Made by a program: the position numbers and the translations under genes. From contig JASEHP010000107.1 in assembly GCA_030018605.1 (NCBI GenBank), forward strand, positions 1 to 5,767: DNA of 5,767 nt, given 5' to 3'. The notes under the pieces were generated by a model, which ran no database searches, was not told the DNA's origin, and saw only the letters and a program-made list of their open reading frames with translations. This document shows positions 1-5,707 of this stretch, one piece after another (the stretch's first letter is position 1; every line of letters begins with the position of its first letter). This DNA comes from Thermodesulfovibrionales bacterium. GTDB lineage: Bacteria; Nitrospirota; Thermodesulfovibrionia; Thermodesulfovibrionales; UBA1546.

Positions 1-17
1 GGTGGGACTAACTTTAA

Positions 18-343
18 ACTCAAAATAGTTGTTCCGAAAATGTCGAGCAGGACAGATTAAATCCTGTAAAACTCAAAAATGCAATAGATGCCAAGTTAGA
101 GAGACTTTACAATACCTATCACAAGAAAAAGAAAGGGACGATAACAGTTAATCCGTATAAAAAACTGGCGCCTTCTTCGGTTACATTTTTCATGATTCAA
201 CAGAAGAAGCTTCGGTTACCATGTTAAATGATTTGACACGACCTCGGAGGTTAGCGAGGCGGAAGCGAGAATACTATTCCTGCCTAATCTCAAGTCCTAT
301 AAGAGAGCTTTCAGCTTTGCATCAAGTAGCAATAAAACATTGA
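18..343 (+). pseudogene. frame-broken protein remnant, possibly the C-terminal tail of a transposase
   Basis: No start codon or intact frame is present, but two overlapping open stretches look like one protein broken by a frameshift. The first (18-227) encodes a basic, Lys-rich segment including NPVKLKNAIDAKLERLY and NPYKKLAPSSVTFFMIQQ, then stops at TAA. The second, one frame over, is open through about 194-343 and reads EEASVTMLNDLTRP before a less protein-like tail ending at TGA 341-343. A shift near 195-208 would join them as SVTFFMIQQ-EASVTMLNDLTRP, with the SVT motif occurring twice; the DNA CTTCGGTTAC is likewise repeated at 175-184 and 210-219. A basic tail of this kind fits the end of a DDE transposase, but I cannot name the family, and a degraded tail of another gene is equally possible. 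No other gene is visible in 1-364. Confidence 0.35.
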
Positions 344-364
344 TTTCTGCTAAATTTATTAGTC

Positions 365-1177
365 ATGAAACACATTCAAATCATAAGCACCTCAAATCCC
401 AAAATCAAAGAAGCGCTGGACATTAAAAACAAGCGGAGCAAATACAAACACACTGCATTTATTATTGAAGGCCCGCATCTTGTAGAGACGGCGCTGACAT
501 CAGGCAATAAAATAAACGCGGTCTTCTTCACGGATTCATTCAGGGCAAAAAAAGACGGGCAAAAAATATTAAGAGAGATTGCAAAAAAAACAGATGAGAT
601 ATTTGAAGTCACAGAGCAGATAATGAACAAGCTCGCTGACACAGAGACCCCTCAGGGCATTATTGCAATTGCATCTTATGCTATGAAAAACCTTGAAGAG
701 ATTAAATTCAAAACAACTCCTCTGGTCGTTGCAGTTGACGGAGTGCAGGAGCCGGGGAACTTAGGGGCAATAATAAGAACCGCCGATGCCGCTGGAGCGG
801 ATGCAGTAATAATCCTCAGCGGCACATGTGATGTATTCATGCAAAAAACAATAAGGGCGACTGCCGGAAGCATCTTCAATATCCCGATAATTTACGCTAA
901 CACGGACAATCTCTTTCGATGGCTGAAAGCAAACGGAATAATGGTAATCGCAACAGCATTGGATTCAGGAAAATCAATCTTTAATACAGACCTTAAAAAA
1001 TCAATCGCCTTTGTATTCGGCAATGAGGCGCGTGGCGTAAGCGGTGAGGTTAAGAGAAAGGCTGATATGATTTTGAAAATTCCAATTTTAGGAAGAGCCG
1101 AAAGCCTTAATGTTTCAGCATCCGCAGCGGTCTGCCTTTATGAAACGGTACGGCAAAGGATTAGTGTCAGTGTTTAA
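365..1177 (+). CDS. TrmH/SpoU-family RNA 2'-O-ribose methyltransferase
   Basis: A 270-residue enzyme of the SPOUT superfamily, predicted to transfer a methyl group from S-adenosylmethionine to a ribose 2'-OH in rRNA or tRNA in the cytoplasm. The N-terminal part (about 1-105) has the substrate-binding-domain pattern, with HTAFIIEGPHLVETAL at 29-44 and the TPQGIIAIA segment at 95-103. The catalytic domain follows with all three SpoU motifs: motif 1 EPGNLGAIIRTADAAG (129-144, Arg138 the likely catalytic arginine), motif 2 FGNEARGVS (218-226), and motif 3 IPILGRAESLNVSASAA (239-255), which forms part of the trefoil knot that binds the cofactor. Length and two-domain form resemble RlmB, TsnR and YsgA-type proteins, so 23S rRNA is a reasonable guess, but the target nucleotide cannot be read from sequence. 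The ATG start is preceded by an AT-rich stretch without a clear Shine-Dalgarno site. The last residues, ISVSV, are encoded by the repeat that forms the terminator. It converges on atpC. Confidence 0.93.
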   Translation: MKHIQIISTSNPKIKEALDIKNKRSKYKHTAFIIEGPHLVETALTSGNKINAVFFTDSFRAKKDGQKILREIAKKTDEIFEVTEQIMNKLADTETPQGIIAIASYAMKNLEEIKFKTTPLVVAVDGVQEPGNLGAIIRTADAAGADAVIILSGTCDVFMQKTIRATAGSIFNIPIIYANTDNLFRWLKANGIMVIATALDSGKSIFNTDLKKSIAFVFGNEARGVSGEVKRKADMILKIPILGRAESLNVSASAAVCLYETVRQRISVSV

Positions 1178-1233
1178 TGTCAGTGTCAGCAAATCTTTCC
1201 CTGACACTGGAAACTGACACAGACACTTTTTTT
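1163..1233 (+). terminator. rho-independent terminator made of two inverted hexamer arrays
   Basis: The inner stem is nine perfect pairs (1181-1189 with 1201-1209) around an 11-nt loop. An outer stem of eight pairs (1164-1171 with 1213-1220) is separated from it by an asymmetric internal loop. Seven Ts follow at 1227-1233, six bases after the outer stem, which suits termination of the plus-strand methyltransferase. Each arm is itself a run of AGTGTC-like units in a 6-6-7-6 pattern. The outer left arm lies inside the end of the methyltransferase gene, and the T-run covers the first two bases of the atpC stop complement. On the minus strand the same hairpin has no T-run, so for the atp transcript it may protect the 3' end rather than terminate. 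Confidence 0.7.
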
Positions 1234-1642
1234 ACTTCGGCATCTTTAGTTGTGCTATCTGAATCCTCGTGGCTGCCCTCTCAAGCGATGCCTCAGCGCG
1301 GTGAAAATCGTACTCCTCGCACTTTTTCAGCCTTTCCTCAGCCCTCTTCATCGCTTCCTTTGCCCTCTCAACATCTATCTCCTCAGATTTTTCTGCGCTG
1401 TCGGCAAGAACAAGAACTTTATCAGGCCCTACTTCAGCATATCCCCAGTTAACAAAAAAGATTACAGGCCCCTTCCCTGTCTTGCATGTAAGCATACCTA
1501 CCTTGAGCGTTGTCACATAAGGCGCATGCCCCGGAAGAACGCAGAATTCTCCCTCGCTTCCGTTAGCAGTAACCTCATCCACCTCTTCGCTGAATATGAG
1601 ACCGTGAGGGGCAACTATTTCTAATCTTAGTTTGTTTTCCAT
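1232..1642 (-). CDS. atpC: F-type ATP synthase epsilon subunit
   Basis: The 136-residue epsilon subunit of F1, part of the rotor, which contacts gamma and the c-ring and can inhibit ATP hydrolysis. The N-terminal beta-sandwich (about 1-85) contains the family signature GEFCVLPGHAPYVTTLKVG (31-49). The C-terminal part (about 88-136) is a helical hairpin rich in Glu, Lys, Arg and Ala. It contains IDVERA at 89-94, matching the I/L-D-x-x-R-A motif known from ATP-binding epsilon subunits, and Arg122 and Arg126, spaced like the arginines reported to contact ATP in the thermophilic Bacillus protein. This suggests, without proving, that it senses ATP. It is the last of the four atp genes, 56 nt after atpD, and converges on the methyltransferase gene 54 nt away. 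The ATG is the first codon giving a normal epsilon N-terminus (ENKLRLEIVAPHG). Confidence 0.97.
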   Translation of the reverse strand: MENKLRLEIVAPHGLIFSEEVDEVTANGSEGEFCVLPGHAPYVTTLKVGMLTCKTGKGPVIFFVNWGYAEVGPDKVLVLADSAEKSEEIDVERAKEAMKRAEERLKKCEEYDFHRAEASLERAATRIQIAQLKMPK

Positions 1643-1655
1643 TTAATCGTTTTTT

Positions 1656-1660
1656 CCTCC
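1656..1660 (-). promoter_or_regulatory. Shine-Dalgarno site of atpC
   Basis: GGAGG on the minus strand, 13 nt before the atpC ATG, somewhat longer than the usual spacing. It lies just downstream, in the mRNA, of the palindromic 7-bp array, so a hairpin formed there could affect access of ribosomes. Confidence 0.6.
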
Positions 1661-1694
1661 GTGACACGTTACGCGTAACGCGTTACGTGTTACG
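1660..1694. repeat. palindromic array of 7-bp units between atpD and atpC
   Basis: Five consecutive 7-bp units read CGTGACA, CGTTACG, CGTAACG, CGTTACG, TGTTACG; the last four agree closely with CGTTACG. Because the unit nearly equals its own complement, 1667-1694 forms a 28-bp near-palindrome with two mismatches, centred between 1680 and 1681. It contains a perfect 14-bp palindrome at 1667-1680. It begins four bases after the atpD stop codon and ends at the atpC Shine-Dalgarno site, so in mRNA it can fold as a hairpin between the beta and epsilon genes. No T-run follows it in the direction of atp transcription, so it does not look like a terminator. Confidence 0.8.
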
Positions 1695-1698
1695 AAAT

Positions 1699-3120
1699 TT
1701 ATCCTCTCGCCCATCCGAGCTTCTTTGCATTTTCCTCAACCTCTTCAATAGTCCCTGTCATATAAAACGCCTGTTCAGGAATATCGTCATATTTACCATC
1801 AACTATTTCCTTAAAGCTTCTTATTGTGTCAGCGACCTTGACATACTTGCCGGGTCTTCCTGTAAATACCTCTGCAACATGGAACGGCTGGCTGAGGAAC
1901 CTCTGTATCTTCCTTGCCCTTGAAACCGTAATCTTGTCGTCTTCTGAAAGCTCTTCCATGCCAAGGATTGCAATGATGTCCTGCAGTTCCTTATATCTCT
2001 GAAGTATCTTCTGAACGCTTCTTGCAACAGCGTAATGCTCATCGCCTATAACCTTTGGGTCAAGAATTCTTGATGTTGAATCCAGAGGGTCAACAGCAGG
2101 ATAAATGCCAAGCTCTGATATCTGCCTTGAAAGAACGACAGTTCCGTCAAGGTGCGTAAATGCAGTTGCAACGGCAGGGTCTGTAAGGTCGTCGGCAGGA
2201 ACGTAAATGGCCTGCATTGATGTGATAGCACCTTTCTTTGTGGTTGTAATTCTTTCCTGAAGAACGCCCATATCAGTGCCGAGAGTCGGCTGATAACCGA
2301 CAGCGGAAGGCATTCTTCCAAGGAGAGCTGAAAGCTCTGAACCAGCAAGCGTGTATCTGAATATATTGTCTATGAATATTAGAACGTCCTGTCCCTCGTC
2401 CCTGAAGTGCTCAGCACATGTAAGGGCCGTAAGCGCAACCCTTGCCCTTGCCCCGGGAGGCTCGTTCATCTGTCCGTAAATTAGGGCGACTTTTTCAAGA
2501 ACGCCTGAATGCTTCATCTCGCCGTAAAGGTCATTCCCTTCTCTTGTCCTTTCGCCGACACCCGCAAAAACAGAAACGCCGCCGTGTTTCATCGCAATGT
2601 TATGTATCATCTCCATGATAACAACTGTTTTGCCGACGCCTGCGCCGCCGAACATCCCCATCTTTCCGCCTCTGACGAACGGGACAAGAAGATCAAAAAC
2701 CTTAACGCCTGTCTCAAAAACCTGTGTAGTCGGTTCCTGCTCACTAAAGTCTGGAGCAGGCCTGTGGATTGACCATTTCACATCAGACTTTATTGGTCCA
2801 AGGTTATCAATTCCTTCTCCAATAACATTTACAATCCTGCCGAGAACTGCCTTTCCAACAGGGACAGTAATCGGCTGGCCTGTATCAACTGCAGGCATCC
2901 CTCTTACAAGCCCGTCTGTGGCTGACATTGCAACTGTTCTGGCCTTGTTGTCGCCAAGATGTGATGCTACTTCCAATGTTATCTTGATATCAGGTATCCC
3001 CTTTAATGCATCCCCTTTCTGTTCCACTGTTACTGCATTCAATATTTCAGGCATCTTGCCTTCAAATTCAACATCAACAACTGCGCCGATAACCTGTGAT
3101 ACTTTTCCAATATTGCTCAT
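1699..3120 (-). CDS. atpD: F-type ATP synthase beta subunit (catalytic)
   Basis: The 473-residue catalytic subunit, three copies of which alternate with alpha in F1 at the cytoplasmic side of the membrane. An N-terminal beta-barrel (about 1-80) is followed by the nucleotide-binding domain with Walker A GGAGVGKT (158-165, Lys164), the catalytic Glu190 in GVGERTREGNDLY, and Walker B leading to Asp251 in VLIFIDNIFR. The GRMPSAVGYQPTL segment follows at 268-280, and Tyr340 matches the adenine-binding tyrosine. The C-terminal helical domain has EELSEDD (389-395), the local form of the DELSEED lever that works against gamma. All key residues are present. Small departures from the usual sequence are Leu258 where most beta subunits have Gln (RFTQAGSE) and Gly281 where Ala is usual. 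The start is preceded by GGGGG at 6-nt spacing. Two out-of-frame ATGs lie just upstream at 3133 and 3125; the nearer gives a two-codon frame whose stop overlaps the atpD start as ATGA. It lies 106 nt after atpG. Confidence 0.99.
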   Translation of the reverse strand: MSNIGKVSQVIGAVVDVEFEGKMPEILNAVTVEQKGDALKGIPDIKITLEVASHLGDNKARTVAMSATDGLVRGMPAVDTGQPITVPVGKAVLGRIVNVIGEGIDNLGPIKSDVKWSIHRPAPDFSEQEPTTQVFETGVKVFDLLVPFVRGGKMGMFGGAGVGKTVVIMEMIHNIAMKHGGVSVFAGVGERTREGNDLYGEMKHSGVLEKVALIYGQMNEPPGARARVALTALTCAEHFRDEGQDVLIFIDNIFRYTLAGSELSALLGRMPSAVGYQPTLGTDMGVLQERITTTKKGAITSMQAIYVPADDLTDPAVATAFTHLDGTVVLSRQISELGIYPAVDPLDSTSRILDPKVIGDEHYAVARSVQKILQRYKELQDIIAILGMEELSEDDKITVSRARKIQRFLSQPFHVAEVFTGRPGKYVKVADTIRSFKEIVDGKYDDIPEQAFYMTGTIEEVEENAKKLGWARG

Positions 3121-3126
3121 CCCATA

Positions 3127-3131
3127 CCCCC
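3127..3131 (-). promoter_or_regulatory. probable G-rich ribosome binding site of atpD
   Basis: A run of five Gs on the minus strand, 6 nt before the atpD ATG. It is only a partial match to the canonical GGAGG but is the sole purine-rich site at a suitable distance, and the well-conserved beta N-terminus (MSNIGKVSQVIGAVVDVEF) fixes the start. Confidence 0.4.
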
Positions 3132-3140
3132 ATAATTTAT

Positions 3141-3180
3141 TTCGAGGGTTCGAGGGTTCGAGAGTTCGAGGGTTCGAGTT
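3141..3180. repeat. tandem array of five 8-bp units (TTCGAGGG type)
   Basis: Five head-to-tail units begin at 3141, 3149, 3157, 3165 and 3173. They read TTCGAGGG, TTCGAGGG, TTCGAGAG, TTCGAGGG, and a last unit TTCGAGTT with two changes. The array lies in the atpG-atpD gap, ending 20 bases before the atpD start codon. It has no stop-free or protein-like character and is seen nowhere else in the window. Confidence 0.9.
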
Positions 3181-3186
3181 ACTTCA

Positions 3187-3223
3187 CTTGACCCCTTGAC
3201 ACCTTGAATCCTTGTCCCCTTTG
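3187..3223. repeat. second, diverged 8-bp tandem array (CTTGACCC type)
   Basis: Units beginning CTTG occur at 3187, 3195, 3203 and 3211 with exact 8-bp spacing: CTTGACCC, CTTGACAC, CTTGAATC, CTTGTCCC. A fifth degenerate unit at 3219 reaches the atpG stop codon at 3227-3229. It has a different unit from the adjoining array at 3141-3180 but the same period. The two together fill most of the 106-nt atpG-atpD gap. Confidence 0.7.
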
Positions 3224-3226
3224 TTT

Positions 3227-4096
3227 TCATCCTTTAAGCGCCTCAACTCCGCCGACTATATCCATAAGCTCTTTGGTGATTGACGCCTGTCTTGCCTTAT
3301 TAAATTGGAGCGTCAGATTGTTTATCATGTCATTAGCAGCCTTTGTCGCATTCTCCATGGCAGACATCCTTGCAGCCTCCTCAGATGCCTGTGATTCAAG
3401 CAATGCCCTGAATACTTGAATCTCAACATTCTTGGGAAGCAGGTTATTGAATATGTCTTCCTTTGAAGGCTCATATATGAAATTAAAAACTGGCAGCGTT
3501 TCCGCCGCTGTCTCTATTGACGCCAAGGGAAGAAGCCTTGTGACAACAACCTTTTGTGCAACAACTGATTTAAACTCATTATATGCAAGAATAATTTCAT
3601 CTGTGGTCTCATTTGTATAGCGCTCTATAATATCCGCTGCTATTTCCTGGGCATTTGCATATGAAATTCTTCCTGAAATGCCTGTCCAGCTTTTTTTCAG
3701 AGGGACATTTCTCCTCCTGAAATAGTCAACCGCCTTTTTTCCAATAGCGCTTATGCTGACTTCAAATTCCTCTTTCTTTAGATGCGATATGTGTTTTGAA
3801 GCAGCCCTCAATATATTAGAATTAAAGGCACCGCAGAGACCCCTGTCGCTTGTAAGAACAATGATATCCACATTCTTCCGGGGTCTTACCGCAAGGAGCG
3901 GATGTATCTCACTCTCTGCTGCGCCTGCAAGGCTTGAAAGCACAGCGCTCATCCTGTCAGCATACGGCCTCAGATCAAACATCCTCTGCTGTGCCTTTCT
4001 GAACTTGGCGGCAGCAACCATCTTCATAGCCTTTGTTATCTTGCTCGTGCTTTGAACAGCCTTGATTCTTCTCTTTATATCTCTAAGTGTAGGCAT
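3227..4096 (-). CDS. atpG: F-type ATP synthase gamma subunit
   Basis: The 289-residue central shaft of F1, which turns inside the alpha3-beta3 hexamer and couples rotation of the c-ring to ATP synthesis. The long N-terminal helix (about 1-55) begins with the conserved PTLRDIKRRIKAVQSTSKIT and continues KAMKMVAAAKFRKAQ. The globular Rossmann-like middle has the signature SDRGLCGAFNSN (83-94). The C-terminal helix (about 230-289) includes ARMSAMENATKAANDMI (242-258) and ends in KELMDIVGGVEAL. Length is normal for bacteria, and I see no extra cysteine-bearing loop of the chloroplast redox-regulated type. Its ATG directly follows the atpA stop codon (TAAATG), so translation is probably coupled. 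A weak AAGGA site lies about 12 nt upstream inside the end of atpA. The 106-nt gap to atpD downstream is taken up mostly by two 8-bp tandem arrays. Confidence 0.98.
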   Translation of the reverse strand: MPTLRDIKRRIKAVQSTSKITKAMKMVAAAKFRKAQQRMFDLRPYADRMSAVLSSLAGAAESEIHPLLAVRPRKNVDIIVLTSDRGLCGAFNSNILRAASKHISHLKKEEFEVSISAIGKKAVDYFRRRNVPLKKSWTGISGRISYANAQEIAADIIERYTNETTDEIILAYNEFKSVVAQKVVVTRLLPLASIETAAETLPVFNFIYEPSKEDIFNNLLPKNVEIQVFRALLESQASEEAARMSAMENATKAANDMINNLTLQFNKARQASITKELMDIVGGVEALKG

Positions 4097-5605
4097 TTAT
4101 GCCTGAAATCCTTTCTTGAAATCTTCAACAGCTGATATTAGTTTTACCTTGAGGGCATCATCAATCGCCTTCTTTTCTCCAAGCTCTTTCTTGATATCCG
4201 CCTTGCGGTCATTCATATAGCGCAGGAACTCCTGCTCGAACTTCTTAACTGATTCCACGGGAATATCATCAATGAATCCCTGTGTAGCGGCAAAAAGGAC
4301 TATTACTTGCTCTATCATTGTCATAGGCACAAACTGGTCCTGCTTCAGAAGTTCGACCATCCTTTTGCCTCTTTCTATCTGTGCCAGTGTTGCCTTGTCA
4401 AGGTCGCTTCCGAACTGTGCAAATGCAGCAAGCTCCCTGAACTGCGCAAGGTCGAGCCTTAGCGTTCCTGCAACTTGTTTCATCGCCTTTGTCTGCGCAG
4501 CTCCGCCGACACGGCTGACTGAGAGACCTACATTAACAGCAGGCCTGATGCCTGCATAGAAAAGCTCAGGCTCAAGATATATTTGTCCGTCTGTAATAGA
4601 GATAACGTTTGTTGGGATATAACCTGAAACGTCGCCGGCCTGCGTTTCTATTATAGGAAGCGCTGTCAGCGAGCCGCCTCCGAGTTCTTTGGAAAGTTTA
4701 GCAGCCCTTTCAAGAAGCCTTGAATGCAAATAGAAAACATCTCCGGGGAATGCCTCACGTCCGGGCGGACGCCTGAGGAGCAGCGACAACTGCCTGTACG
4801 CTGTAGCCTGCTTGCTAAGGTCATCGTATATTATCAACGCATGTTTGCCGCTATCCCTGAAATACTCGCCTATTGAGCATCCTGTGTATGGAGCAATGTA
4901 CTGCAATGGCGCGGGCTCGCTTGCTGTTGCGGAAACTATGATTGTGTGGTCCATTGCGCCGTTTTCTTCCAGGGTCTTCATGACACGCGCTACATTTGAA
5001 CGCTTCTGGCCGACTGCCACATATATGCATGTAACGTCTCCGCCCTTCTGGTTTATGATTGCATCTATTGCTATTGCTGTTTTTCCTGTCTGGCGGTCGC
5101 CGATGATAAGCTCTCTCTGTCCCCTTCCGATCGGAATCATTGAATCTATTGCTTTAAGTCCTGTCTGCATAGGCTCTGAAACAGGCTGCCTGTCAACAAT
5201 ACCGGGGGCAACCACGTCAACTATTCTTGTTTCCTTTGTATTGATGGGGCCCTTTCCATCAATCGGCTGTCCGATAGCGTTGACAACCCTTCCTCTCATC
5301 GCTTCACCCACAGGCACGGACATAATCCTGCCTGTGCGTTTAACAATATCGCCTTCATGGATAAGAGAGTCCTCTCCGAAGAGAACCGCGCCTACAGTAT
5401 CTTCTTCAAGGTTGAGCGCCATTCCCATAATGTTACTCGGGAATTCGAGAAGCTCCGAAGACATGCATTTGTCAAGCCCGTAAATCCTCGCTATACCGTC
5501 GCCAACTGAGACAACAGTGCCAACCTCGCTGACATCAACCTTCTTTTCAAAGTCTGCTATCTGTTTTCTTAGAAGTTCACTTATCTCGTCTACTTTGACT
5601 TCCAT
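4097..5605 (-). CDS. atpA: F-type ATP synthase alpha subunit
   Basis: The 502-residue alpha subunit, which binds nucleotide without catalysis and completes the catalytic sites of beta. The N-terminal helix (about 1-25), which in the family contacts delta, precedes a beta-barrel (about 26-95) containing VGDGIARIYGL (34-44). The nucleotide-binding domain has Walker A GDRQTGKT (169-176), a Walker B strand ending in ALIIYDDLSKQATAYR (256-271), and the LLLRRPPGREAFPGDVFYLH block at 275-294. Arg365 in VGLSVSRVGG is at the position of the arginine finger that reaches into the beta active site. The C-terminal helical domain includes AGTLRLDLAQFRELAAFAQFG (379-399). Length is typical. It is the first atp gene seen here and is followed by atpG without a gap. 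In many bacteria atpH (delta) directly precedes it, but here 162 bases upstream hold no atpH end. The start has a strong ribosome binding site. Confidence 0.99.
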   Translation of the reverse strand: MEVKVDEISELLRKQIADFEKKVDVSEVGTVVSVGDGIARIYGLDKCMSSELLEFPSNIMGMALNLEEDTVGAVLFGEDSLIHEGDIVKRTGRIMSVPVGEAMRGRVVNAIGQPIDGKGPINTKETRIVDVVAPGIVDRQPVSEPMQTGLKAIDSMIPIGRGQRELIIGDRQTGKTAIAIDAIINQKGGDVTCIYVAVGQKRSNVARVMKTLEENGAMDHTIIVSATASEPAPLQYIAPYTGCSIGEYFRDSGKHALIIYDDLSKQATAYRQLSLLLRRPPGREAFPGDVFYLHSRLLERAAKLSKELGGGSLTALPIIETQAGDVSGYIPTNVISITDGQIYLEPELFYAGIRPAVNVGLSVSRVGGAAQTKAMKQVAGTLRLDLAQFRELAAFAQFGSDLDKATLAQIERGKRMVELLKQDQFVPMTMIEQVIVLFAATQGFIDDIPVESVKKFEQEFLRYMNDRKADIKKELGEKKAIDDALKVKLISAVEDFKKGFQA

Positions 5606-5609
5606 TCTC

Positions 5610-5620
5610 TCACCCCTTTA
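5610..5620 (-). promoter_or_regulatory. strong Shine-Dalgarno site of atpA
   Basis: TAAAGGGGTGA on the minus strand matches the full anti-SD complement TAAGGAGGTGA at 9 of 11 positions, ending 4 nt before the atpA ATG. This is the longest such match in the window and supports both the start codon and strong initiation at the head of the run. Confidence 0.75.
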
Positions 5621-5629
5621 ACTAAAGTT

Positions 5630-5657
5630 CAAAATGCAAATTGCAAAATTCAAATTA
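5630..5657. repeat. four-unit 7-bp array in the atpA leader
   Basis: CAAA recurs at 5630, 5637, 5644 and 5651, exactly 7 bp apart, giving units CAAAATG, CAAATTG, CAAAATT and CAAATTA. It lies 24 bases before the atpA start codon and would be within the mRNA leader if transcription starts at the promoter proposed just upstream. Confidence 0.65.
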
Positions 5658-5692
5658 AGAAATTTTTATTTATACTAATAAAATTTTTTCTT
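5657..5692. repeat. AT-rich dyad upstream of atpA
   Basis: Seven pairs (5664-5670 with 5677-5683) around a 6-nt centre, and a further six pairs (5657-5662 with 5687-5692) beyond a 1/3-nt asymmetric bulge. It overlaps the proposed -10 site. It could be an operator-like dyad or only a by-product of the very AT-rich sequence. Read on the plus strand, Ts lie within the stem but none follow it, so it is not a convincing terminator. Confidence 0.35.
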
Positions 5693-5698
5693 CCACAA
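5669..5698 (-). promoter_or_regulatory. possible sigma-70 promoter for the atpA run
   Basis: On the minus strand a -10-like TATAAA (5674-5669, five of six matches to TATAAT) follows a weak -35-like TTGTGG (5698-5693, three of six) with an 18-bp spacer. Initiation would fall near 5662, giving a leader of roughly 56 nt. The -35 is poor and the surrounding AT-richness makes chance matches likely. Confidence 0.3.
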
Positions 5699-5707
5699 CT
5701 TTAATTT

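Noticed and set aside
233..238. Perfect TTGACA -35 hexamer upstream of the methyltransferase
   Set aside because: No -10-like hexamer occurs at 15-19 bp spacing (the next sequence is GC-rich), and the bases are explained by the D-L-T codons of the protein remnant.
221..343. Separate 40-codon gene starting at ATG 221
   Set aside because: No convincing ribosome binding site, and its frame is open upstream of the ATG with protein-like text, so it is better read as the shifted continuation of the remnant.
1177..1452. Open frame overlapping the methyltransferase stop as TAATG
   Set aside because: It starts inside the terminator repeat and continues antisense to atpC; the translation is a low-complexity Ser/Pro/Leu sequence.
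2597..3199. 200-codon plus-strand open frame
   Set aside because: Antisense to the first third of atpD and running on into the tandem repeats of the gap; its protein shows no family features.
3141..3223. CRISPR array
   Set aside because: Units are 8 bp and directly abutting, with no spacers and no repeat of 20 bases or more.
4812..5483. 223-codon plus-strand open frame
   Set aside because: It lies wholly antisense to atpA, whose protein is conserved along its length. The translation has no recognisable domain and is rich in Ser, Pro and Ile as expected of a complementary-strand shadow.
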